Assembly: GCF_000024465.1 (NCBI RefSeq)
Contig: NC_014010.1
Span: 1 to 64,000 of the forward strand
Direction: 5' to 3'
DNA: 64,000 nt
Source: Candidatus Puniceispirillum marinum IMCC1322
Lineage (GTDB): Bacteria; Pseudomonadota; Alphaproteobacteria; Puniceispirillales; Puniceispirillaceae
The notes under the pieces were generated by a model. The model saw only the letters and a program-made list of their open reading frames with translations, was not told where the DNA came from and ran no database searches. A program made the position numbers and the translations under genes. The number at the start of each line of letters is the position of its first letter. Position 1 is the first letter of the stretch. Positions 56,724-64,000 of the stretch are shown here, in pieces.

Positions 56724-57872
56724 CTATCCCAAACTGCGGGCGAATTTTCGGATATCGGCGATCAGCAACTCTGGTTGTTCCATTGCCGCAAAATGCCCAC
56801 CGCGTGGCATTTCGGTCCATTGGGTGACATTATAAAGACGCTCGGCATAGGTTTTCGGCGGCCATGCCAGTAATTCCTTTGGGAATACTGCACAGGCGGT
56901 TGGCACCTCAACACGCCGTCCTTCGGGTGAGAGGATACGCCCACCTTCTTCGCGTCGTCCGTAATAAATCCATGATGCCGTATTAAACGTGCGTGTAACA
57001 ATATAGACCATGATATTGGTCAAAAGCTGGTCTTTGCTATACACGCTTTCAACATCATTTCCGACCGTATCCGACCATGAATTCATCTTTTCCAGAATCC
57101 AAGCGGCAACACCAACTGGACTATCCATCATGGCGTAACTGAGCGTTTGGGGGCGCGTGGCCTGCTGTGTGCGATAGCCGTTCTCCATGATCTGATCGAT
57201 TTCGAACTGGTCGGCCCAGGCCTGTTCTGCTGGTGTTTGCGGCCCGTCAGGGTGGCGCATTGTCAGGATATTAATGTGAATGGCCTGGCAGGTGGAGGGA
57301 TGGTCATACCCAAGAAAGCTGGAAACAGCTCCGCCCCAATCGCCGCCTTGCGCTATATAGCTGTCATAGCCAAGCGTATCAGTCATCAGGCTGTTGAAGG
57401 CCTTGGCCATGCGGCGGGGTCCCCAAGGGCGCGGTGGTCTGCCGGAAAATCCAAAACCAGGTAATGATGGTGCCACTACGTCAAAGGCATCTTCGACATC
57501 ACCACCAAAACGTTCAGGATGAGCCAACAAGTCGATAAAATCGAGAAATTCAACCACCGTACCAGGCCAACCGTGACTTATAATCAATGGTCTGGGGTTT
57601 GACCCACTCCCTTTTTCATGAATGAAATGTAAATCAACACCGTCAACAGGTGTGATAAATTGATCGAACCGGTTGATAGCCGCCTGTTGTTTGTACCAGT
57701 CAAATTCTTCGACCCAATACGCGCAGATTTCCTTCATGTAATCAAGATTGACGCCATAATCCCAGCCCCCATCATCCGGCATTTCATGCCATGGATATGA
57801 AGCAACGCGTGCTTTTATAGTCGCAATCGTGTCTTCGGATATATCAAGATGATAAGGGGTTAGGTGTGCCAT
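56724..57872 (-). CDS. Epoxide hydrolase (EHN family)
   Basis: A 382-residue protein with the N-terminal EHN domain (YHLDISEDTIATIKARVASYPWHEMPDDGGWDYGVNL) and alpha/beta hydrolase core. HGWPG at 100-104 forms the oxyanion region, D178 in QGGDWGGAV is the nucleophile, and GGHFAAMEQPELL holds the His. Microsomal-type enzymes open epoxides to diols. First gene of a minus-strand set divergent from the TRAP importer. Confidence 0.93.
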   Translation of the reverse strand: MAHLTPYHLDISEDTIATIKARVASYPWHEMPDDGGWDYGVNLDYMKEICAYWVEEFDWYKQQAAINRFDQFITPVDGVDLHFIHEKGSGSNPRPLIISHGWPGTVVEFLDFIDLLAHPERFGGDVEDAFDVVAPSLPGFGFSGRPPRPWGPRRMAKAFNSLMTDTLGYDSYIAQGGDWGGAVSSFLGYDHPSTCQAIHINILTMRHPDGPQTPAEQAWADQFEIDQIMENGYRTQQATRPQTLSYAMMDSPVGVAAWILEKMNSWSDTVGNDVESVYSKDQLLTNIMVYIVTRTFNTASWIYYGRREEGGRILSPEGRRVEVPTACAVFPKELLAWPPKTYAERLYNVTQWTEMPRGGHFAAMEQPELLIADIRKFARSLG

Positions 57873-58307
57873 ATTGGTCTTTCTTATTTGTATATAAATC
57901 TAATGTGCCGTAGGCCTGTAACTTCTAAGCCGCTTCAAAACGGGTAAGCTGTCATACATTATAATATCTGACTTATCCAAAAAACTGACTTCGATAAAAG
58001 GAGCAGAAATGCTTTTTTATAGGGACAGATTTAACGTTATGCGGTGTGAAGACCTGTATTTCAGCAGTTTTGAAAGTTTTTGAAAGGTAAAACAAGGAAT
58101 TGAAAAATAACATAATATGCTGTTTCCACACTAGATTTTTCTAGTACTCAGGCGCATGAAATAAGCCTATCTGTCCTTATTATTAGAATGTTTTGTCCCT
58201 TTCTTGCGGCGTTGTGGCCGTGAATGATTAGATATGACAAACGTCAATATTGGATATCGATCAAAGACAAACATCAAGGCCTAGCCTTGCGACATAGGGA
58301 GCAGGAA
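57873..58307. other. Divergent promoter region of the second catabolic locus
   Basis: A 435-bp AT-rich gap between divergent operons. It holds a palindrome at 58130-58145. No convincing reading frame was seen; the frame 5' of dctP (from 58224) lacks a ribosome site. Confidence 0.55.
58130..58145 (+). promoter_or_regulatory. Palindrome in the divergent promoter region
   Basis: ACTAGA-TTTT-TCTAGT, perfect 6-bp arms, about 160 bp before dctP. A candidate operator for the MocR regulator or another factor. Confidence 0.4.
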
Positions 58308-59348
58308 ATGAAAATGAATTCCTTCTGGAAAACGACTCTCACCGCGGCCGCCATTATATTTGGCGTTGAGGGTGCGAGTGCCGAGACTGTGCTGAAGCTC
58401 GGAACGACTGGTAGGCTGGGTATGCCGATCGGTGACGCTATAGATCAAGCATTGATGCCCGCCCTGGAGAAAGTTTCCGGTGGCAAGATGAAAATCGAAC
58501 CACATTATCAAAAAAGCTTGTGTGCTGAACAGAAATGCGGTGAACAGGCGAACCAAGGACTTATAGCTCTGTGGACCAGCTCTACGGCAAACTATGGTAA
58601 TTTTGGATCAGAATTAGCGATTTTCGATTTGCCTTTCATCTTTAAATCACTCGAAGATGCTAAGCGTATTTCAAATGATTGGCTGGCCGAACGACAGTGT
58701 AAGCTGGCACTTGAGAATGCGGGGCATATTTGTCTTTCCGTTTATTCGAGTGGTGGGTTCAGGCAGCTTGGGAATGCAACCAAACCGGTTCGGGTTCCTG
58801 ACGATATGAAAGGTCTCAAGTGGCGGACTACCAAGAGCCCAGTTGAGTTCATGCTCGTTAAAAATTGGGGCGCTGTTCCCACACCTTATGATTGGAGCCA
58901 GCTATATCAGGGGCTTCAGTCAGGGGTAGTCGAGGGCCAGTATGTCGCTAGCCCCTGGCAGCATGTAGCAAAGCTTCATGAAGTTGCAAAATACTTCACC
59001 GAGATTGGTGGCATGTGGTCTGGCAATATTCTGGCGATGGATGCTAAGCAGTATAACGCGCTGTCTTCTCAGGAGAGAGAATGGTTACATCAAGCGGCCG
59101 ATGCCTATGGTGAAAAAGTCAATGAGTTGGATAACGCTTGGATCAAGAATGGAGAAGATGCCATTAAAGCATCTGCGAAAGAGTGGTATGTGCCATCTGA
59201 AGCGGAACTAACTAAATGGAGAGCCGGCGCAATTGGTGCGTGGTTGGATGCGAAGGGCACATTTGAGCCTGAGGTTGCCAAAAGGGTACTTCTGGAACAG
59301 GGCATGGATAGTTTTGTGGCGCAGCTAGAAGAAGCTGGGGCGTTATAA
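58308..59348 (+). CDS. dctP: TRAP transporter solute-binding protein DctP
   Basis: A 346-residue periplasmic protein: signal peptide MKMNSFWKTTLTAAAIIFGVEGASA, then TVLKLGTTGRLGMPIGDAIDQALMPALEKVSGGKMKIE. The family Arg for the substrate carboxylate lies in GLKWRTTKSPVEF. The ligand is probably an organic acid. AGGGAGCAGGAA precedes the start; an upstream ATG at 58224 is not supported. A terminator-like hairpin follows. Confidence 0.92.
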   Translation: MKMNSFWKTTLTAAAIIFGVEGASAETVLKLGTTGRLGMPIGDAIDQALMPALEKVSGGKMKIEPHYQKSLCAEQKCGEQANQGLIALWTSSTANYGNFGSELAIFDLPFIFKSLEDAKRISNDWLAERQCKLALENAGHICLSVYSSGGFRQLGNATKPVRVPDDMKGLKWRTTKSPVEFMLVKNWGAVPTPYDWSQLYQGLQSGVVEGQYVASPWQHVAKLHEVAKYFTEIGGMWSGNILAMDAKQYNALSSQEREWLHQAADAYGEKVNELDNAWIKNGEDAIKASAKEWYVPSEAELTKWRAGAIGAWLDAKGTFEPEVAKRVLLEQGMDSFVAQLEEAGAL

Positions 59349-59377
59349 ATCATTCATCTATTAAACTTTGAAAAGAT

Positions 59378-59410
59378 CATCTAGGCTATGGGTTAGCCTA
59401 GATGGTTTTT
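59378..59410 (+). terminator. Terminator or attenuator between dctP and dctM
   Basis: A perfect 11-bp stem CATCTAGGCTA / TAGCCTAGATG with loop TGGGT, followed by GTTTTT. It fits a rho-independent terminator 29 bp after dctP, which would make the binding protein more abundant than the membrane subunits. Confidence 0.85.
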
Positions 59411-59440
59411 CTGAAACAAAACCTTCACATGTGAGTCACC

Positions 59441-60721
59441 ATGGAAAGCATCCTTCTACTTGGCATATTGCTGTTTCTAATCCTTTGTGGTGCTCCCATT
59501 GGCTTCACTTTAATCCTAATACCTTTCTTTTATATTTTGATCACCGACGCCGTGCCTCTTGTCTTGATCCCAAGTCAGATGTTTACCGCCATTGATTCAG
59601 TGCCATTGACAGCGATTGCGTTCTTTATGCTGACAGGTGAATTAATGACCAGTGCGACGATTACCGATCGGCTCGTGGCATTGAGCAGGGCGCTGATTGG
59701 CCGACTGCGCGGAGGATTGGCGCAAGTTAATGTGCTGGTAAGCATGTTTTTTGCGGGTATGAATGGGTCGGTAGTGGCTGATACGGCTACCGTTGGTGCT
59801 TTAGTATTACCAGCGATGAAAAAAGCTGGATACCCACCTGCCTTTTCTGCCGCCGTTACAGGCGTAAGCTCGACCATAGGCGGTATCATTCCGCCCAGCA
59901 TCATGATGATTGTTCTTGCCAATGCAACCGAGATTTCGATTGCGTCATTGTTCGCGGCAGGGATTATTCCGGGCCTGTTGATTGGCGTGGTGATTATGCT
60001 CATCAACCATTATTTCGCGGTAAAATACGATTTTGAGCGCAGCGAAGAGTCGTTCTCGATAAAGCGCGCAGGCAAAGAGTTCTATCGATCCTCTTTTGCG
60101 CTGCTGATCCCCGTGGTTTTGGTTGGTTCAGTCATGGGGGGTGTTGCGTCGGTCGTTGAGGCTGGTGCTATCACAGCGATGGTCGCGTTATTTACGGGTG
60201 TGTTTGTTTACCGTACTATTAAATGGAAAGAATGTAGTGGCGCTTTCCGTCGGGCATTCCGTAATTCGGCGATGGTTTTTATTATCATCGCAGCGTCGGG
60301 GCCGTTTAGCTGGTTGCTTACCTCATTGGGTGCCATCAATGATCTCGAGACTTGGCTATTGGGGCTTACCGATTCCCCGGTGATTTTTATTTTGGCACTG
60401 ATGCTTTTCATTTTTCTGCTCGGAATGGTGATGGACTCTGCCGTAAATATAATAATCGTTGGCCCCGTTTTGGTTGATGTGATGGCGAAAGCTGGCTTTC
60501 CTGAGGTTCAGGCCGCCGTCGTTGTCATCGTTGGCTTTTTGATAGGGTCGGTAACACCGCCGGTTGGGGTTGCCTACTTTACCTCTGCGACGATCGCGCA
60601 AGTGCGATTAGAAGCGGTAGCGGTAGCGTTAGTGCCTTATCTAGCTGGACTGTTTCTACTGTTGTTTTTCATTATCGTCATTCCGGAGTTGACGATGTTT
60701 CTTCCCCAGATCATGAGTTAA
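59441..60721 (+). CDS. dctM: TRAP transporter large permease DctM
   Basis: A 426-residue protein with about twelve helices: LILCGAPIGFTLILIPFFYI, GMNGSVVADTATVGALVLPAMKKAGYPPAFSAAVTGVSSTIGGIIPPSIMMI, and the mirrored C-terminal part ending PPVGVAYFTSATIA. It uses a sodium or proton gradient to move the ligand. The order here is P-M-Q rather than the common P-Q-M. Confidence 0.94.
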   Translation: MESILLLGILLFLILCGAPIGFTLILIPFFYILITDAVPLVLIPSQMFTAIDSVPLTAIAFFMLTGELMTSATITDRLVALSRALIGRLRGGLAQVNVLVSMFFAGMNGSVVADTATVGALVLPAMKKAGYPPAFSAAVTGVSSTIGGIIPPSIMMIVLANATEISIASLFAAGIIPGLLIGVVIMLINHYFAVKYDFERSEESFSIKRAGKEFYRSSFALLIPVVLVGSVMGGVASVVEAGAITAMVALFTGVFVYRTIKWKECSGAFRRAFRNSAMVFIIIAASGPFSWLLTSLGAINDLETWLLGLTDSPVIFILALMLFIFLLGMVMDSAVNIIIVGPVLVDVMAKAGFPEVQAAVVVIVGFLIGSVTPPVGVAYFTSATIAQVRLEAVAVALVPYLAGLFLLLFFIIVIPELTMFLPQIMS

Positions 60722-60730
60722 TAGAGAGCT

Positions 60731-61240
60731 ATGTGGCAATTCCTGAATCACATTGACCGTTTTGTCCATCGTGCTTTAGAGGCACTTTGTTCACTGTTTC
60801 TGGCTTTGATGGTTGGATTCACCCTCTATACTGTGATGATGAGATATGTGTTCGCAAATCCACCTGTTTGGGGGGATCTGTTGACTGTTTTAAGTAATAT
60901 CTGGTTGATGTTCATCGCGCTTTCGCTCACCGCCAGAGATAATGAACATATCGCATTAAATTTAATCTATGAAAAATTGCCTGCGAAACTGGCTCTGTAT
61001 GTCCGCCAGTTCTGGAAACTTATGATTATACTGGTCGGCTTCATTTTGATCATTTACGGGGTTGAACTGGTCGAGGGCATGCGTGGTAAATATTGGGAAA
61101 TGTGGCATTTCGAATTCACCGCCCAAGGCATTGAGTTTAAAGAAAACTACATGCCAAAAAAATACGCGGTGATGATCCTGCCAATCGCCGGGTTCTTGAC
61201 CGCCTTTGGTGCTGCAATTTGTTTTTTTAAGAAGGTCTAG
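60731..61240 (+). CDS. dctQ: TRAP transporter small permease DctQ
   Basis: A 169-residue protein with four helices: ALCSLFLALMVGFTLYTVMMRYVFANPPVWGDLLTVLSNIWLMFIALSL is typical of DctQ. It forms the membrane complex with DctM; ten bases separate the genes. Confidence 0.92.
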   Translation: MWQFLNHIDRFVHRALEALCSLFLALMVGFTLYTVMMRYVFANPPVWGDLLTVLSNIWLMFIALSLTARDNEHIALNLIYEKLPAKLALYVRQFWKLMIILVGFILIIYGVELVEGMRGKYWEMWHFEFTAQGIEFKENYMPKKYAVMILPIAGFLTAFGAAICFFKKV

Positions 61241-61382
61241 TTTATCGGCAAACTATGATATGAAGCATAGATAGACAATTGCGATTTTCCGGCTTTGATC
61301 GCGACCAGTGATGTCCCTTTGATGGGGATATCAAAGTCATGACCGGTTCACGACGCATTGACGAAACCTTATAAGATCAGGA

Positions 61383-61886
61383 ATGATAGAGATCATTCAA
61401 TCACATCTGAGAGATCATAACATGGAATTGTCAGCCCCGAAGCTTGAGCATATATGTGATATCAAAGTCGAACTTGGTACGGTCAAGGAACTGGGCGATG
61501 GGCGTGGCGGCAGGCGTCGTATCATTCCCATAATTGGCGGCACAGTGTCGGGACAAGGCTTAAGCGGCCGGGTTTTGAATGTTGGTGCTGACTGGCAAAC
61601 CGTTTTCACGGATGGTCTGGCACAGCTGGATACGCGTTACGCATTCGAAACTGATGATGGTGCGGTTATTGAAATTCTTAACTTTGGATTTCGCCATGGA
61701 CCTGAAGAGGTGATGGCGGCTGTTGCGCGTGGCGAAGATGTGCCGCAAGGTCAGTATTATATGCGTACGCATGCGCGGCTTGAAACAGGTGACCGCCGCT
61801 ATGACTGGGTCAATCGGGCTTTATTTGTCGGCACGGGGGCGCGTCTTAAATCAAAAGTGCTGATCAGCCTTTTCCAGATTTTATAG
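61383..61886 (+). CDS. DUF3237 family protein
   Basis: A 167-residue cytoplasmic protein matching the DUF3237 pattern: KLEHICDIKVELGTVKELGDGRGGRRRIIPIIGGTVSGQGLSGRVLNVGADWQTV and LDTRYAFETDDGAVIEI..., YYMRTHARLETGDRRYDWVNRALFVGTGAR. The function is unknown; relatives often lie with degradation genes for aromatic or terpenoid compounds. A 140-bp gap separates it from dctQ. Confidence 0.86.
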   Translation: MIEIIQSHLRDHNMELSAPKLEHICDIKVELGTVKELGDGRGGRRRIIPIIGGTVSGQGLSGRVLNVGADWQTVFTDGLAQLDTRYAFETDDGAVIEILNFGFRHGPEEVMAAVARGEDVPQGQYYMRTHARLETGDRRYDWVNRALFVGTGARLKSKVLISLFQIL

Positions 61887-61921
61887 TTAAGATTTATATA
61901 CGTATCTATTTATTCATTTGT

Positions 61922-63211
61922 TCAGACGGGCATTAGCCGAGCGCCTTTTTCGATCAGTGGTGCGGCATTATTTACCGTTTCCATAGCGAAGCCTGCGGCG
62001 GCTTTATATTGTGCCATGAATGCTGTGCGCTCGGCCTGTGACATGACATCATCTATATCATCAAAAATCCCGCCACAGCGTTCCTCGACAAGCGTCAGCA
62101 GGCCAAATGGCCCGTCATTACGATTGCGAAGCACCACTTTTGCAATGGGCGCAGATAATGCGTCGTCATAGGCTTTTAGGGCGTCGGTTGTGATGCCATA
62201 TTGCAAAAGCATTTTGGCAAATATGCGGGTATCGATAATCGCCTGACTGGCGCCATTCGATCCGGTCGGATACATCGGATGCGCCGCATCTCCTATCAAG
62301 GCCACACGATTTTCAATCCAGCATTTCAGCGGGTCACGATCAATCATCGGATTTTCATAGGCAGCGTCCGCAGCCTTTATCATGGCTGGTACATCAAGCC
62401 AGTCAAACTGAAACGAGCTGAAATGATGCACAAAACTATCTATTTCAACAGGACGGAACCAGCCACTTTTTTCCCAGCCATGCGCAGGATCAACGGCAAC
62501 CTCGGCGATCCAGTTAGTCGTTGCCAGACCGTCGGCATCCATTTGTGAAATGGGATAAATTATGACCCGATTGTTCCGCGTCCCAAGCCCGAGAAAAGAA
62601 GAGCCTGTTCGTACCGGACGCATGCGTGTGGTGCCGCGCCACATGATCGTGCCACCCCAATGAATGGGCGGCTGTGTTGGGTGCATCTGGGCGCGAATTC
62701 TGGAATGAATGCCATCAGCGCCAATCAGTAAGCTGGCTTTTTGCGAGATTATTGTGCCGTCGGCGGTTTCAATGCGCGCGGTGACGCTTTTGTCATTATT
62801 TTTATCATAACCTATGACGCGGTGCCCAAGTTTGACCGCATCAGCACCCAGCCTTTCTAACACCTTTTTGTAAAGTAACATATGAAACTGACCACGATGA
62901 ACCGCGTATTGTGGCCATTTATATCCAGCCTTTTGGCCGCGTGGTTCACTGTAAATTTCGGCACCATTTAGTCCCAGCAAAGCCCATTCGGATGATTGGA
63001 TGCCAATCGTGTCGAGAGCTGTTGCATCTATGCCAAGGTCGCATAATTCCCGAACAGCATTTGGTTGCAGATTAATGCCCACACCCAGAGGCCGCATGTC
63101 CTGTGCGGTTTCATAAACCATACAGGGAATACCAATCTGGTGAAGGGTCAAGGCCATGACCAATCCGCCAATGCCACCACCGGCAATTATTATCTGATGA
63201 TCATGTTGCAT
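61922..63211 (-). CDS. FAD-dependent monooxygenase (salicylate-hydroxylase-like)
   Basis: A 429-residue class A flavoprotein: Rossmann GGGIGGLVMALTLHQIGI at the N-terminus, the DG motif LIGADGIHSRIRAQ near 165, and the GD motif ALIGDAAHPMYPTGSNGASQAIID near 300. It hydroxylates or epoxidises an aromatic or unsaturated substrate with NAD(P)H and oxygen. Next to a DUF3237 gene and an epoxide hydrolase locus, it may start the pathway. Confidence 0.92.
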   Translation of the reverse strand: MQHDHQIIIAGGGIGGLVMALTLHQIGIPCMVYETAQDMRPLGVGINLQPNAVRELCDLGIDATALDTIGIQSSEWALLGLNGAEIYSEPRGQKAGYKWPQYAVHRGQFHMLLYKKVLERLGADAVKLGHRVIGYDKNNDKSVTARIETADGTIISQKASLLIGADGIHSRIRAQMHPTQPPIHWGGTIMWRGTTRMRPVRTGSSFLGLGTRNNRVIIYPISQMDADGLATTNWIAEVAVDPAHGWEKSGWFRPVEIDSFVHHFSSFQFDWLDVPAMIKAADAAYENPMIDRDPLKCWIENRVALIGDAAHPMYPTGSNGASQAIIDTRIFAKMLLQYGITTDALKAYDDALSAPIAKVVLRNRNDGPFGLLTLVEERCGGIFDDIDDVMSQAERTAFMAQYKAAAGFAMETVNNAAPLIEKGARLMPV

Positions 63212-63272
63212 TTATCGATATCACCTGGTTTTACAATAAATAATGACTGTCTATTCTGGGTCGAGACATCCG

Positions 63273-64000
63273 TCATGGCCGCGCAGGCGGTATTGTCAAT
63301 TTTGACAAAACATTATGCTTTTCAAGAGATGCACGAATAAAGCCATTATTGATCAGGGTAGCAACGACATCATTCAAAAATTCAACAATCTCCGGATTGT
63401 TTTTTCTAACACCCATTGCCTGTTTGATCGCGGTGAATGGAGGTTTGATGATCCGATAGCCGGATCTGATCGATAATTCTTCTTCAAGTTTTGGCAGCAA
63501 GCCCGCCAATATAGCGGCCTTTCCCTGCCGAAAACATTCATGCGATTTTGCAATAGATTCTGCTGAAACAATTTCGGCGTTTTTGAAGTTTTCCCGTAAC
63601 CACAACTCATAGGCGCTACGCTCTGATACAGCTATTGTGGCACCCAATCTGTCAACATCACTGTTAGTCTGAAACTCTGAGTCATCACGCACGAGAAAAT
63701 GCGTGTCTATAAGGACATAAGGATCACTAAAATCAATGGTTTTGCCTCGTTCAACTTCAGATGCGATATTACCGATATCCCATAAGTCCTGATCTACGGC
63801 ATCGGCTAATTGTCCTGGCTGGTCAAACAATACAAATCGGCAAGGTACGTCAAGAATTGATGCTACATGCTTGGCTATATCTGGTGAAATGCCAATCGGG
63901 GTGCCATCATCCTGTCGCCCCGAAACAAGCAGACTATTGCCAAGATTAATAGCCACGCGCAAAACACCCGTTGGTGCTAGTGCCTTTTGAAGTGGTTTTT
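63273..64000 (-). CDS. Solute-binding protein family 3, 5' end outside the window
   Basis: The last 242 codons of a periplasmic-type binding protein (SBP_bac_3): VLRVAINLGNSLLVSGRQDDGTPIGISPDIAKHVASIL and GNIASEVERGKTIDFSDPYVLI. The frame is open to the right edge (…LAPTGVLRVAINLG), so the true start and any signal peptide lie beyond 64000; the TTG at 63962 is not the start. Polar amino acid or aromatic acid ABC systems use this family. Confidence 0.88.
   Translation of the reverse strand, partial: KPLQKALAPTGVLRVAINLGNSLLVSGRQDDGTPIGISPDIAKHVASILDVPCRFVLFDQPGQLADAVDQDLWDIGNIASEVERGKTIDFSDPYVLIDTHFLVRDDSEFQTNSDVDRLGATIAVSERSAYELWLRENFKNAEIVSAESIAKSHECFRQGKAAILAGLLPKLEEELSIRSGYRIIKPPFTAIKQAMGVRKNNPEIVEFLNDVVATLINNGFIRASLEKHNVLSKLTIPPARP

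Overview
The window looks like chromosomal DNA of a marine alphaproteobacterium, probably of the SAR116 (Puniceispirillum-like) type. This is inferred from a moderate GC content, a full SUF operon headed by an Rrf2 regulator, two perfect parS sites, CtrA-type boxes (TTAA-N7-TTAA), and many TRAP/ABC importers for small organic compounds. The taxon is an inference; no search was run.

Left part (1-12000): the window opens inside a type II-C-like CRISPR array (36-bp repeats, about 30-bp spacers, a minus-strand extended -10 box in every repeat). Two parS sites flank a DMT transporter gene, so this stretch is probably not far from the replication origin. Next come a single-chain type ISP restriction-modification enzyme with a translationally coupled 39-residue membrane peptide, a NERD/zinc-finger protein and a hicBA toxin-antitoxin pair lying between 60-bp direct repeats. 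Together these read as a small defence island.

Middle part (12000-38400): housekeeping. rpmF and hspQ precede an iron-sulfur operon (rrf2-sufBCDS-sufT-sufA-Atm1-type exporter) with a Fur-like box in front. Then follow a hydrolase, an MFS carrier with a cupin, nadK, fdhD-mobA, kdsD, the queuosine genes queA-tgt-queG, a metallo-hydrolase, a glutathione transferase, a RidA protein, a membrane-anchored hydrolase, an ammonium transporter, a pseudouridine kinase/glycosidase pair, and an FNR-box-preceded membrane protein.

Right part (38400-64000): two adjacent catabolic loci. The first (38.4-53.4 kb) has a sugar-type ABC importer, four SnoaL-like proteins, a histidinol-dehydrogenase-like enzyme (HpsN-like), an SDR, a LacI regulator, a bicupin, a MetE-C-domain methyltransferase, an alpha/beta hydrolase and an RraA/aldolase-like protein. 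A 26-bp palindrome before the importer is a likely LacI operator. The substrate is unknown; this is the best candidate for an undescribed pathway. The second (53.5-64 kb) has an epoxide hydrolase, an aldehyde dehydrogenase and a MocR regulator divergent from a TRAP importer, plus a DUF3237 protein, an FAD monooxygenase and a partial family-3 solute-binding protein, which suggests oxidation of an imported unsaturated or aromatic compound. No tRNA or rRNA gene and no transposase was recognised.
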